A stretch of DNA of 64,000 bases from a candidate division SR1 bacterium (GTDB taxonomy: Bacteria > Patescibacteriota > Gracilibacteria > Absconditabacterales > Absconditicoccaceae). Under the pieces are notes generated by a model, which was not told the origin of the DNA, did not search any database, and saw nothing but the letters and a program-made list of their open reading frames with translations. This document shows, one piece after another, positions 41,943 to 54,003 of this stretch. The translations under genes were made by a program, and so were the position numbers. Each line of letters begins with the position of its first letter. Position 1 is the stretch's first letter. The stretch lies in the NCBI GenBank assembly GCA_026397515.1, contig JAPLUU010000006.1, positions 1 to 64,000 of the forward strand, in the 5' to 3' direction.

Positions 41943-42241
41943 AAAAAATAATAGGTAAAAATGTAAAAATAATAAATATTTATAATAGAATACTGCGAGT
42001 ATAATTTTTATGCTTTAAGCTTCAAGCATAAAGCTCTAGGCATCTTATAGCAAAATACTTTTCATTGTCAAAAAATAATTTTTAAATAAAAAATGAAAAC
42101 ATGTACATAATAAGATTATGTGACATAATATTGATTATAAGATATTTTCAGAATATGGGTAGCTAATTTTTATGTATATGGTTGAAAATACCAGTAAAAT
42201 AATTACATACAGACCACCTTTAATTTTCGTAGAACATAAAA
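41943..42241. other. Divergent intergenic region
   Basis: About 300 bp of AT-rich DNA between the membrane cluster and trxB. No gene is supported. Short repeated 'aagctt/aagcat' motifs near 42010-42040 are the only pattern noticed. It probably holds both promoters. Confidence 0.3.
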
Positions 42242-43186
<945 letters not shown>

Positions 43187-43234
43187 AAAAATCATTGCGA
43201 ACAAAATAATATTTTACTATTTTACTCTAAAAAC

Positions 43235-43573
43235 ATGTCAGTAATTCACATTAAAAACGTTGAAGAATTTAAAAAAGAAGTTATGGAAAGCGGGAAATTA
43301 GCAGTTGTAGATTTCCGAGCAGAACGATGTGGACCATGTAGAATGCTTGGGCCAATTATCGAACAATTAGGAGAAGAACATAAAGATGTTGTCATCGCAA
43401 AAGTAAATGTAGATGAAAATCAAGAATTATCCGCAACATTTCAAGTCTCTTCTATACCGGTAGTTTTCTTTGTAAAAGATGGTAAAGTAATAGATAAAGT
43501 CATCGGAGCAAATCCTCCAACAGTCTACAAAGAAAAAATAGCTGAACATTCCAAGCCAGCAAAAGCAGCATAG
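43235..43573 (+). CDS. trxA: Thioredoxin
   Basis: A 112-aa disulfide reductant. The active site is CGPC in DFRAERCGPCRMLGPI (usually WCGPC; the Trp is replaced by Arg), with the cis-Pro loop SSIPVVFFVKDGK. The Ala/Lys C-terminus (HSKPAKAA) is an extension. It is paired with trxB and followed by a strong terminator. Confidence 0.96.
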   Translation: MSVIHIKNVEEFKKEVMESGKLAVVDFRAERCGPCRMLGPIIEQLGEEHKDVVIAKVNVDENQELSATFQVSSIPVVFFVKDGKVIDKVIGANPPTVYKEKIAEHSKPAKAA

Positions 43574-43595
43574 TAAAAATTTTTAGGTATATAAC

Positions 43596-43627
43596 AAAAA
43601 ATCCGAGTATTCTACTCGGATTTTTTT
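43596..43627. terminator. Bidirectional terminator between trxA and the convergent gene
   Basis: AAAAAATCCGAGTA-TTC-TACTCGGATTTTTTT is a perfect hairpin with A and T flanks. Confidence 0.9.
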
Positions 43628-43645
43628 GTAAAGAAATATATATTT

Positions 43646-45121
43646 TTATTGAATCTGAATATTAGCAGCGAATTGAGACCAAGCGGGATCCATAATCTGG
43701 ATAAGGAAATTGATTCAATTGGCAGATGTTTTTTGGATGATACTATTTCATGCATTATTCAAGGTACCTTTGATAGTACAACTGAATATTCTTATCTTAG
43801 GATTATCTGTCATAGTCGCTTTATCAGAGAATTTGGTAACATTCATTTGAGTTGAACAGCGGACTCCAGGAAGATCAAGACTTTCATCTACATTGAGTGC
43901 TTCATATGCGATATTACTTGATGGAAAAATAATTGAATATCCTCTACTAGAAGAAGTAAATGTCATAGTTTTTTCTAGATTGATAGGGAATTGGGGAACC
44001 GAAGTATCAATGGTTGTTGTAGTAGGTGTCGTAGGTGTGGTATCTGAAGTTGAATTAGTAGTATTAGAAATATAACTAAGTTTTGTACCTCATGCAGCTT
44101 GTGATGGATCAATAAATACTTTACACGTAGCTGAACCATCAGTAGTTGGTCATTGAAGATTGATAATCAAACCATTGAGATCCATACCAAGAGCACTCGT
44201 AGTTACCTGCATAAGTGATGTTGAACCATCAGTACAAAGTGTTTCTATTTTTGATAACAAACTATTTTGTACATAATGTTCATTGGGTAAGATAAGTGCA
44301 TTAGCGACATCTATCACTTCTTGTTCAGAAACATCATTGATAAAATATCCGTAGTAATTACCATTAGTAAAGAACCATGAAGTTACTCATTCCAATTTAT
44401 AAAGTTTATCACCATTTGATGTAGAAATTGTTTTTTCTGCAGTAGATCAGATATTTTGTTGAAGTTGTGAACAATTTTTATTGGGATCTGATTTTTTACA
44501 TACGAAATATGAGATAGAAATAGGTTGATTTGTAACGAGGTTTTGTACTTTCAAAACACCATTATCTCACTGATTAAGAAGAGAATATTTTTGTCCGAAT
44601 TCTGCAGGAAGATAAATACCCGCCTGAGAAATATATATACCACTTCCTGATCATAATAATATTTGACCAGTACTTCACGTACTTGCCAACGATCAAGAGA
44701 CAGCGCTGATTTCGACGATAAATAGAGCATTAAGTTCTTTTTCAACCGTACCTTGTACGTCTACTATACCAGTATATATACTCAAATCCAATGTTCTACT
44801 CTTGAGACCGACAATAGTCGCATCAGCCAATGTGAGAGTATGTGTATAGGAAATCAAATCACCATTTGCTTGAAGCACACCCGACAAAGAAACTGCCTGT
44901 CAGATTTGGAATCCGGTCGTAGATTCCGTAGAAGTAAACCAACTAGTCATACGATCAAAATTTTTGAAAAGAAAAAACGCTATAAAAAATGTACAAACAA
45001 TAACCAAAAATAACGTGAGAAAAGAAAGAGATTTTTTGGGTTGTTGTGCCATGTAATCATTCCCATATCCAGTAAACGAAGGTTTTTTGGAAGCAGGAAT
45101 AGCATTGTTTTTAAAATTCAT
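43646..45121 (-). CDS. Membrane-anchored extracytoplasmic protein, unknown
   Basis: A 491-aa protein with a cytoplasmic N-terminus of about 30 residues, one helix (FLTLFLVIVCTFFIAFFLF) and a long exported part. The exported part has beta-rich, Ser/Thr-rich segments (TGSTGQILLGSGSG), two spaced Cys (FVCKKSDPNKNCSQL), and a Thr/Pro/Ser linker (SDTTPTTPTTTT, about 365-380) before the last domain (QFPINLEKTMTFTSSSRGYSIIFPSS). No family recognised. The ATG at 45121 was chosen; a TTG three codons earlier is in frame. Confidence 0.7.
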
Positions 45122-45280
45122 TGGAGTCAATAAAAACTAAAAAAAATAGTTTATGTAAGAGTATAATTTTTTGGACAATTAGGCAAGGATTTTGAACAAT
45201 TTTTGGCTGTTGATTTGAAAAAACGAGGATTCAGGAGTATAGTTGAGGTAGTTTGGTTTTATACATTCATATATTGACTA

Positions 45281-46183
45281 ATGAATACACAAGTAGCACA
45301 AGCCGCTGAACCTACAGCAATTCAAAACTTTATGAGTAGTGCCATAGTTACCTATGGGCTCAAAATTGTAGGAGCGATAGCAGTCATACTGCTTCTTTTG
45401 TTGATTTCTAAATTTATCGCAGGTATAGTCAGAAGAAATATCGTAAAAAATTGAGATTCTTCAAACAAACATATTGATAAAATCTGAAAACTCATCGGCG
45501 ATATCACGTTTTATATCCTCGTTATCTTTTCTTTCTTTATAGGATTTGAAATGGTCGGATTCAATGTCGGACTTATCGTATGAGGTATTTCATTCTGAGT
45601 ATGATTAGCATTCAAAGAAATCCTTGGAAATATGATTGCCGGTATTATGATTTTATATACCAAAGAATTTAAGTTGGGTGATATCATAGAAGTACAAGCA
45701 GATCAAGCTTATCTCGGAAGAATCGAAGAAATCACTATCAGATATACCGTCATTAGAACTTTAGATCTCAGACAAGTAGTATTACCAAATATGACATTAA
45801 TTTCTGTTCCCATAAAAACTTTCAGTGCAGAACCGATTATCAAACTCACGGCAATTTTCGGTGTGGGATATGATTCTGATACTACCAAAGTAATAGAAAT
45901 AGTTCAAGAAATCGTAAATAGCTTCGAATTTGTAAAAGAAAAAACAACAACAAAGGTATTCGTATCAAACTTTGCAGCAAGCTGGATAGAAATTAAAACA
46001 TATTTTTCATTTGATCCAAATTGTGGTTTACTTGCAGATTTTGCAGTAGGATATATCAATGAAAAAGTAGGAAAAGCATTTAATGAGAATAAGATTAGTA
46101 TGCCATTCAACACATTTACCATCAATTTTGATAAAGGAATAGATACACAAAATCTTGCAAATAATCTTCCTAACAAACAATAA
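45281..46183 (+). CDS. MscS-type mechanosensitive channel (first copy)
   Basis: A 300-aa small-conductance channel that releases solutes under hypo-osmotic shock. An N-terminal helix (VTYGLKIVGAIAVILLLLLISKFIA) and two further helices lead to the pore helix and the conserved GLAFKEILGNMIAGIMIL, then EFKLGDIIEVQ, GRIEEITIRYTVIRTLDLRQVVLPN and the C-terminal alpha/beta domain. Pore Gly residues are UGA (IVGGISFGVGLAF). It starts at ATG 45281 and a paralogue follows 18 bp later. Confidence 0.92.
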
Positions 46184-46201
46184 TATCTATTTATCACAAC
46201 G

Positions 46202-47056
46202 ATGATATACATGACAACAGCAACCATCACTAATTATATTCTCATACGAATCAAAGACAATGGTCTTAGTCTTTTGTGATCCATGGCATTAGCAGTAGGA
46301 ATATTTGTCACATTTTTGATTATAATAAAAATGGTTGTAGCAAAAGTAAAAAAAAGAATTCAAGAAAATTCACTCCAAGAAGACATGTATAGCAAAAGAA
46401 TAGCAGATTTAGCTTGAAGTATGCTCTTTATACTGCTTATGATTTTCAATATTTTAGCGGTATTTGAAGTTATAGGATTTGACACAGCGTTGATCATGTG
46501 AGGTGTTTCGATAAGTATCGGTTTTGCTATGGAAACCACAATAGGAAATATGATTGCTGGCATCATGCTTATGACAAATGAAAAAGTGAAGTTAGGTGAT
46601 TTTGTTCAATTTATGGGAAGTCTCAACATCATGGGTACTATAGAAGAAATCAATGTAAGATATACCGTCATTAGAACATTTGACAAAAGAAGAACCATTA
46701 TACCAAATAGCATTATTGCTGCTACACCAATCAAAACACTCAAAACAGAAACACTTATCAGGGGAAAAGTAAAACTCAGACTTCCTCGTACTATAGATAT
46801 TGACCAAGTTAAATCGCTGTTGATTCAAATTATCAATAGTATTGATGGTGTTTTACATAAGGAATATACGAATATCATTATAAGTGGATTTGATAGTGGT
46901 GGAATAATCGTACAATGATTGTTTTTTGTAAACCCACAAAGCAAGAGAGGTAAAGTAGTTATTAAAAAAGAATTTATGACAAAAGTATCTGAAGAATTCA
47001 AAAAATATGGCATAAAAATGCCAAATGACCATATGACAATTACGGTAGAAAATTAA
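46202..47056 (+). CDS. MscS-type mechanosensitive channel (second copy)
   Basis: A 284-aa paralogue of the preceding gene. MGGVSISIGFAMETTIGNMIAGIMLM is the pore segment, followed by KVKLGDFVQF, GTIEEINVRYTVIRTFDKRRTIIPN. Conservation of the block TIRYTVIRT / NVRYTVIRT points to tandem duplication. It ends 8 bp from the stop of the convergent uvrB fragment. Confidence 0.9.
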
Positions 47057-47064
47057 TTTCGAAT

Positions 47065-47838
47065 TTATTCTCAAGAAATTTCTTTGATTTGATCACGAAT
47101 AACAGCAGCATCCTCAAATTTCCAAGCAGTTATGGCCTCGTCTAACTGTTTTTTTAAATCTTTGAGAATGATCTCTCTTTCCACCTTAGTCATTCTTTTC
47201 AATTTTTTGGTTTTTCCTCTCATGAGTTTATCAAATCCCTGAGAAAGTACTTCGTCCGTTTTTACAACATCTAATCATTTAACATTGGATTCAGCTTTTT
47301 GTGGAGTTATATTGTGTTTTTTATTATATGTATCCTGAATACCACGGCGACGATACGTTTCTCGCAGTGCCTTAACCATCGATTCAGTAAAATTATCTGA
47401 GTACAAAATTACTTCACTAAGTGGATTTCTCGAAGCACGTCAAATAATCTGAATAAGTGATGTTGTTGAACGAAGAAAACCTTCCTTATCAGCATCTAAT
47501 ATTGCCAACAACGTAACCTCAGGAAGATCAATTCCTTCTCTCAAAAGATTTACTCAGACAATGATATCGATTACACCCGTCCTTAACTTCTTGATAATCT
47601 CCCAACGATCGATGGTAGCGATTTCACTATGTAAATAGAAAGCCTTATATCATTTGGAAATCAAAAAACTTGTCACCTCTTCAGAAGATTTTTTGGTCAA
47701 AGTAAGCAACAGAACCTTTCCTTTTTTAGCGATATGTTCATTGAGTTTATTGAGCAAATGTTCCAAAAAAGCCGGCTTTGTACCAGCAAAATTATTTCCT
47801 TGCATAAAATCTTTGAGATTGGCGTATGTAGTAAACAT
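47065..47838 (-). CDS. uvrB: UvrB C-terminal half as a separate ORF
   Basis: A 257-aa protein matching only the second helicase half of excision-repair Uvr[106 protein letters not shown], and the terminal UVR domain [27 protein letters not shown]. The N-terminal half with Walker A and the beta-hairpin is absent. The first 35 residues ([27 protein letters not shown]) are not UvrB-like. The frame is intact and UGA-using, so it may still be expressed. A full uvrB elsewhere is possible. Confidence 0.85.
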
Positions 47839-47983
47839 AGAAGAACAAATAGGTAAATATATCCTCTAATGTACAAAAAAAACAGAAATAAACAAGAGCT
47901 ATACACAGACAAATTAATTGCAAAATAAACAATTTTGCATATACTATATATACAGAAATGATTTTTTTAAATAAAAACAAAAA

Positions 47984-50857
47984 ATGAAGAAATATTTCTG
48001 AATACTATTATCACTGATTTGACTGCTTTGAACGTCGGTATTTGCTACCTACGAAGATTTTTCTAATCAACTACAAACAATGTGAGTGGATGTACAAAAA
48101 ATAGAAACACAAGATAGTATATCACGTTATGAACTTTCAAGATTATTAAATAGTGTAGAATGTAAGGATTGTATACACCCGAATACAGATATGCTAACCA
48201 AATATGTAGAAAATTTTCGGGCAGGATTTACCAAAACACCAGGCAAAGATTTTGCAGATATCACCTTCTGATGAGGAATATCCGATAATATATCTTATTA
48301 TTACTGTGTAGCGTATGTAGGAGACAATACCTATATGAGATGATATCCTAAGGCGACAAGCCCCGTCTGTGGCGGACAATTTTGTGGAATAAAAATGACA
48401 ACGACAGCAGAATTTATCCAAGTAGTGATAAATATCTTAGCAAAATATATGTACAAAGATATTAGTCTTAACCGAAAAGAAGTAAGTACACGAGTAAGTA
48501 AATTAAAAGTAGATAGTTATGAAGCAAAAAACTTCAATAGTGATAACATCAAAATGATTACCGAAAAAAGTAAAAGCTGTGAAAATATATGCGCATTACA
48601 AAACAAAGATGAAGTAAATCTTTATCTAAAATATTGTATGTTTAATATAGGGAAATGTACCATGCAAGAAGTCGGTAAAATAAAACAATGAACTTGGCCA
48701 GTTGCAGAGCTAAATCTGCTCTATAGTCAAAGCATCATCGATATTAGTCAAAATCAACGAGCTGATACGGCAAAAAACATTGATGGAAAATCAGTATTGG
48801 AAACATTATATAAACTCAACGGGAAAGTAAATTGTGCGTTTAATAATGACTATGATTGCGATGGTATAGATAACGCAAAAGATAGTTGTCCAACGACATA
48901 TAATCCCACGCAAAAAGACACGGACAAAGATGGAATTTGAGATGTCTGTGATGATGATATCGACAATGACGGTAGTAAAAATCCAATAGGAATAGTTGAT
49001 GAAGAAGGAAAAATAGATATTTCAAAATGGACCAAAAATATGGATAATTGTTTATTCGTAGTAAATACAGGACAAGAAGATAGTAAAAAAAACGGTATCG
49101 GAGATGCTTGTCAAAATAAAGGGAATCAGATAGGTCTCTATATTAGTATAGATAAAATAGAATGAAGTGCTCCTCTGACAACAACATTCACTGCGATGAG
49201 TAATGGGAATGTAAATGAAGTACAACGAGATTTTGGTGATGGAATACAAGGGAAATGAACACCTATCACGCATACATTTCTTACACCAGGCATGTATAAC
49301 ATACAAGCAATAGCACAAGGAGACAGTAGTGATGCCAAAGCACAAGTCATCGTTATTATATGAGGACAAAATGGAGACGATAAAGCATTACAAACCAGAG
49401 CAAGTATGATAGGAGGAAAGTGAGATACAGAAAGTTTACTTTCGACCTCATTATTAGGAAAATTTGACGAGATTGAATGGGTATTTTCCAAAGAAAATAT
49501 CAGCTCCAAAAAAGCAGCCGGAGAAAGTTTCAAAAAAATATTTAAAGAATCAGGAGAAAATCCAGTATTAGTCAAAGGATATAGCAATGGAGCGTTGGCT
49601 GGAGTAAGCTACTTCACTATAGGAATCAATGAGTGAAAATGAGCAATACTCAAAACCAATACAGCAAGTGCAGAAATTAAAGATAAAATACTTTTTGATA
49701 CCAAGACATATAATATCATACAAGACGATATATTAGGGGTAGATCGAGATTTTGGCGATGGAACAAAACAAAGTAATACCACACTCACACTAGAATACAC
49801 ATATACACAACCAGGTAAAAAAGTAATTACACAAATCATAACACTTACCGATGGGAAGAAATTGACGAATATGCTTACCATGAATATAACAGACAAAACA
49901 TTATTATCATCATACGCGTTACTTATGACACCATCTACACTAATAGCAAACATAGGACAAAAAATAAATTTTTCCACACACATCATGGGTAAAATGATTA
50001 ATACACCAATCACGCAGATAATGGAATTCTCAGACGGCGTAACACAACAAAAACCATGATCAGAAAAAATGCCAAGTTTATTTATTCATTCCTATCAAAA
50101 AAACTGAATACTGACCCCTCAAGACAGTATGTATATCAATCAATGTTCTTATCTTAAAAATCAAGCAACTATTGTTATCAACGGAACAGATGCTTGTCTA
50201 GATGCAAAGATACAATGAAATATGAAAGTCGCATATAAATGCGATCTCGATGGAGATGGAATACCTGATCTTTGTGATACCGATATCGATAATGATGGTA
50301 TACCAAATCTTCTCTGAATAATAAATTTTGAAAATAAAGATTGTTCCTACGAAAGTGATCCAAGTAAATCGAATGCTAACCTCAACCAACAAATATTGGG
50401 ACAACACTATCAATGAGTATGTTCACTCGACAATGCACCATTTAATATAAATCCAGATCAACTTGATCTCAACCAAGATGGAATAGGAGACGCACAAGCT
50501 GCTACACCAATATTGGGTAGCTGAGAAGCTCTTGATACAGATGGTGACGGAATAATTGACAGTCAAGATCTCTGTCCAACTATTCAAGAGACATGGAATG
50601 GAATTGACGATAGTGATGGATGTCCTGAAATAGGTCAAGAACTATGATGTAAACCACAAAGTGGTATAGCTCCTCTCTTAGGGATGACTAACGATACTAT
50701 CATTGTAAAACCAACGGAATGTAATCAATGTCCTTGTCAATTTTGAGATTTTGCAAATGATCTCACTAATAACGATCAAGTAAGAGCAATTTTACAGGAT
50801 AAAGAAAAAACAATCCAGTACAAATTTTCTTTACCATGGATTGTTGATTTTCAGTAA
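47984..50857 (+). CDS. Secreted TSP3/PKD calcium-binding protein
   Basis: A 957-aa exported protein with the signal peptide MKKYFGILLSLIGLLGTSVFA (several Gly as UGA). After an N-terminal region of about 280 residues with paired Cys (ECKDCIHP, PVCGGQFCG), it carries thrombospondin type 3 calcium-binding repeats: DYDCDGIDNAKDSCP and DTDKDGIGDVCDDDIDNDG (about 286-332), DLDGDGIPDLCDTDIDNDG (about 751-775), and DTDGDGIIDSQDLCP (about 850-870). Two PKD-like domains (RDFGDGIQGKG at about 408 and RDFGDGTKQSN at about 587) lie between. A Cys-rich CNQCPCQFGD segment is near the end. It is probably a cell-surface or secreted adhesion protein. The stop is 8 bp from the convergent ferredoxin. Confidence 0.87.
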
Positions 50858-50865
50858 GAATATAA

Positions 50866-51063
50866 TTATGCTGCAACTTTCGTAGGTTCTTCATTAGAAA
50901 TAGCATGTACAGGACACATTTCTATTGCCTGTTGACATGCAATATTTTCTTCTGGAGTCTCTGGTTGTTTAATAACTTTTGAAATTCCTTCTACTTTGAA
51001 TATAGTTTTAGCCATTTCTCCACACACACCACATCCTATGCAGGTATCATTTACGTGTATCAT
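50866..51063 (-). CDS. Single-cluster 4Fe-4S ferredoxin
   Basis: A 65-aa electron carrier. CIGCGVCGEMA supplies three cluster ligands and MCPVHAI the fourth; an additional Cys in ACQQAIEMC could form a disulfide. Length and layout match the monocluster ferredoxins of anaerobes. The partner enzyme is not in the window. A membrane-protein gene lies 24 bp upstream on the same strand. Confidence 0.92.
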   Translation of the reverse strand: MIHVNDTCIGCGVCGEMAKTIFKVEGISKVIKQPETPEENIACQQAIEMCPVHAISNEEPTKVAA

Positions 51064-51087
51064 AATAAGTACTAATAGAGAATAAAA

Positions 51088-51729
51088 TTATGCAGAATGA
51101 TGTTCGTTGATATGATGATGTTCTTTAAGTTCTTCTTCTCAATCTTCTTCATCGAAGAGCCCTTTAAATGATTTTTTATGTTGAATTTCTTTCATAGCAT
51201 CTTCATCTACCACATTTACAATCTTTGTCTTATTAGCATTTTCTTTAGCATGCTTAAGCACAGAAATCAAAGTCAAAATTAATCATAAAAGCAAAAAGAG
51301 TTGGATGATATTATATCAAAAAGTAACTTTTATAGTTTGTGTACTTGTACCTACAACGTTTATAGCATCACCAATACCAAAAAACGCAGTAACGATAATC
51401 CGTAAAAACCCAAAATTAAAGAGTGAATCGTTTTCTTTAAATCCAAAGTATCAGATAACGAAGTTTTTGAATTTGAAACTCATATTTCGACTTAAAAGAA
51501 CAACCATACTTAGAAGAACAATCAATAAGCTTTTAAATAAGTGTCCATTAAACAGCCATACAGAATGTGATATATCATTTACAGGAGAAAATTTAATCAA
51601 TGGTGATACAATAAGCAAAAAAGCAAGTGCCCAAAGATAGAGAACAAATACCTTTTGATGTTTAGTAAACCTTCAGAATTTTTGAGTAAATCTTGAGATT
51701 TTTTCAGAAAGATTAAATTTTTTATGCAT
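51088..51729 (-). CDS. Membrane protein with His-rich tail, unknown
   Basis: A 213-aa protein with about four hydrophobic segments (VFVLYLWALAFLLIVSPLI, SLLIVLLSMVVLLS, LRIIVTAFFGIGDAI, IQLFLLLGLILTLISVL) and a long acidic, His-rich cytoplasmic tail ending EHHHINEHHSA. The tail could bind metal. No family recognised. It precedes the ferredoxin gene. Confidence 0.65.
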
Positions 51730-51823
51730 CTCAAAATAGAAAAATTAAAAATTACAATGTTTGATTGTTTATACTATAATGATTTATCAAACCTTTTCAA
51801 ACAAATTTATGACACATATAGTT

Positions 51824-52267
51824 TTATAAACTATATTGACTATTAGGTACAGAATCTACTGTTGGTGAAGTAGAATCAACATTACTGTCATAAAGTTGAC
51901 CGTTATACTGACTATTTTGTTGACTTTGTTTGATCACATTACCAAGACCGAATAGCCCATTTACCAATTCCCCTGCTCTACCAAAAACATTAACCGGAGT
52001 ATACACATCATATTTTGGAACTTTCATAAGTCTAAGTACTAGGGGTACAAGAAACAATAATAAAACAGTCAAAATAACTCAGATAATCATAAATCTGATA
52101 CTATTTCGTCATTTTTTCTTATTTTCTTCCTTACTATGAGAAAAAACAAACATAATAATTGCACGAATGAATGTATATATGCATCAAACAATAACCAAAA
52201 GAACTACCAAAGCCAAGACGGTCAAGATAACATTTTGGAAATTAGCATTAGAATATATAGCATTCAT
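51824..52267 (-). CDS. Two-helix membrane protein, unknown
   Basis: A 147-aa protein with helices at FQNVILTVLALVVLLVIVGCIYTF and FMIIGVILTVLLLFLVPLVL, separated by a short Lys-rich loop (EENKKKGRNS), then a Gln/Asn/Ser-rich tail of about 65 residues. The layout is compatible with the pilin-like TrbC/VirB2 group but lacks a clear signal peptide. Two UGA codons lie upstream of the part visible under the standard code. Confidence 0.6.
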
Positions 52268-52391
52268 AGTAACCAAGAAAAAAATAAAAAGACATATATT
52301 GAGATACAACTATCACCGTAAGGTAAGGTAATATCGAATATAAAGCGACAATGATAAAAACTATGCAAGTTTTTGAAAACGGTCGACGATA

Positions 52392-52691
52392 TTATTTCTT
52401 TTCTTCTTTTTTAGTCACTCATTTTCTTTCTCTCTGTTCTATAAATTTATTGAAAAATTCATTTTTTGTTTCTTTCAACAAAAGTTTTGCAACTCTTTCT
52501 GATGGTTGTGCTCATTTTGCAATCCACGCAAGAATAGAATCTACATCAGCTTTAAATATATGTCCTACAGGATCATATGATCATAATACTTCTTTATATC
52601 AGTATTTTACTGGTTTAGTATGCTCAGAAAGAACAACTCTATACACAGCTAAATTTTTTCTTCCATGTCTGGAAAGTCTTATAACTAACAT
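52392..52691 (-). CDS. rpsP: Ribosomal protein S16
   Basis: A 99-aa protein. MLVIRLSRHGRKNLAVYRVVLSEHTKPVKYGYKEVLGSYDPVG is the family N-terminus, with DSILAWIAKGAQPSERVAKLL following and a Lys-rich tail. Four Gly are UGA (YGYKE, LGSYD, KGAQP, KGVTK). It lies 45 bp after rpmG on the same strand. Confidence 0.95.
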
Positions 52692-52736
52692 GCGGTGTTT
52701 ATAAAAAAATTAAAAAATTACATGAAATAATGAAAA

Positions 52737-52910
52737 TTATTTCAATTTTTCTCTCGATACATGAGATGTCTTTTTCTTGTCTTGTTTACAGTACTTTGTC
52801 AATTCCAATTTTTGAGTGTTTGTCTTGTTTATACTCGTGTGATAATTGGTTTTTCCACAATCTTTACATTGCATTGCGACAACAATTCTTCATCACTTTT
52901 TCTTTGCCAT
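52737..52910 (-). CDS. rpmG: Ribosomal protein L33
   Basis: A 57-aa large-subunit protein: MAKKKGGRIVVAMQCKDCGKTNYHTSINK, LELTKYCKQDKKKTSHVSREKLK. The CKDC pair and a single C-terminal Cys suggest a zinc-type L33 that has lost one ligand. The two adjacent Gly after KKK are both UGA, so the gene is invisible to standard-code callers. Confidence 0.92.
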
Positions 52911-52972
52911 AAGAGTAAGGTAATAATAAATAAAGCTATTTTGAATGACGGTTGATGACTTTTTTGTGTAAT

Positions 52973-53046
52973 TGGCTCCAGGGAGACTCGAACTCCCGGC
53001 CTCGTCCTTATGAGAGACGCGCTCTAACCGGCTGAGCTACAGAGCC
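52973..53046 (-). tRNA. tRNA with CAU anticodon (probably elongator Met)
   Basis: The acceptor stem is GGCTCTG/TGGAGCC. The anticodon loop CTCATAA lies inside CGTCT/GGACG. It lacks the GGG/CCC of initiators. Elongator Met is favoured by general resemblance; Ile2 is the alternative. Confidence 0.88.
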
Positions 53047-53054
53047 AATACATT

Positions 53055-53141
53055 CGGTGAGGGCGGGATTCGAACCCGCGGTACGATTACTCGTACGACT
53101 CGTTAGCAGTGAGCTGACTTCGACCACTCATCCACCTCACC
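53055..53141 (-). tRNA. tRNA-Ser (GCU)
   Basis: A class II tRNA with a long variable arm (TCGTACGAGTAATCGTACC). The acceptor stem is GGTGAGG/CCTCACC with G73. The anticodon loop CTGCTAA gives GCU. Confidence 0.94.
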
Positions 53142-53270
53142 ATCAGTATTTTCTGTACAACAAAAAAATCGTGTGGTGATTATATATACAATTACTGTTG
53201 AATTTCAAGAACAAAAGCATACATTTCAAAGCATATATAGGCAATTTTTACTCACTAGTGAAAAATAATA

Positions 53271-53870
53271 ATGGCAGATGAAGTAGGAGGGAGTAGTTTA
53301 GATGATATTAATGCTTGATGACAAGTCAGAGAAGATACCAATAAGGTAACGGAAGAAGCAGTGAGAAGAGTCCAGGATGATCAAAAAAAAGCTCAACAAG
53401 TAGGTCAAGACATAAAAAAAGACAAAGCAACTAATGGAAAGTTTGCTACGTTTCTTACATTTTTACTCAAAGACATCAAAAACGATCATCTAATAAAACA
53501 AATATACCATGTGTTTTTCAAAACCAGGCACGAAGAGACAGATCTCGTACATTTAAGAAAAAATATGAATACTATAGTGGTAGTAGGTATGTTTGTACCG
53601 TTTTATCAAGATGAAATCAAGGAACTTTGATTAGAACCTATTTACCAAGATATTTTTACGTTTGGCGAAGAAGTACATTTGACCGGATATATTAATTATA
53701 TTAAAGCATTATTACCAAAACACCACGACAACATCAATATCGATAAACAAGAATTTACAAAATTATTGACCCAGATAACAGAATACTATAACCTCACTGA
53801 GAAACTTTCATCAGAAAAAGCCATAGAATTTGAAAATACCATCAAAAACGAACTTTCTCTCAACGAATAA
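53271..53870 (+). CDS. Unknown cytoplasmic helical protein
   Basis: A 199-aa acidic/Lys-rich protein with no signal peptide or membrane helix. The N-terminus MADEVGGSSLDDINAGGQVRED has two adjacent UGA-encoded Gly. A coiled segment (VTEEAVRRVQDDQKKAQQVGQDIKKDK) leads into a helical domain (FATFLTFLLKDIKNDHLIKQIYHVFF). It precedes the 879-aa gene on the same strand by 133 bp. No family recognised. Confidence 0.65.
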
Positions 53871-54003
53871 TACCTATAGCACAAGATTTGACCACTTTTA
53901 GGGTTTTTGTCAACTCTATTTCTTTGTTTACGGCAAGTTTTTTGGCAATTCTCCTTTTTGTGGATATACTTAAATGTACAAATTTTTATTTGCACTAGGA
54001 TGA

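Noticed and set aside
47650-47980. Short Phe/Leu/Tyr-rich ORFs on both strands near 47.7-48.0 kb
   Set aside because: They are shadows or AT-rich noise around the start of the uvrB fragment, with no motif or start signal.
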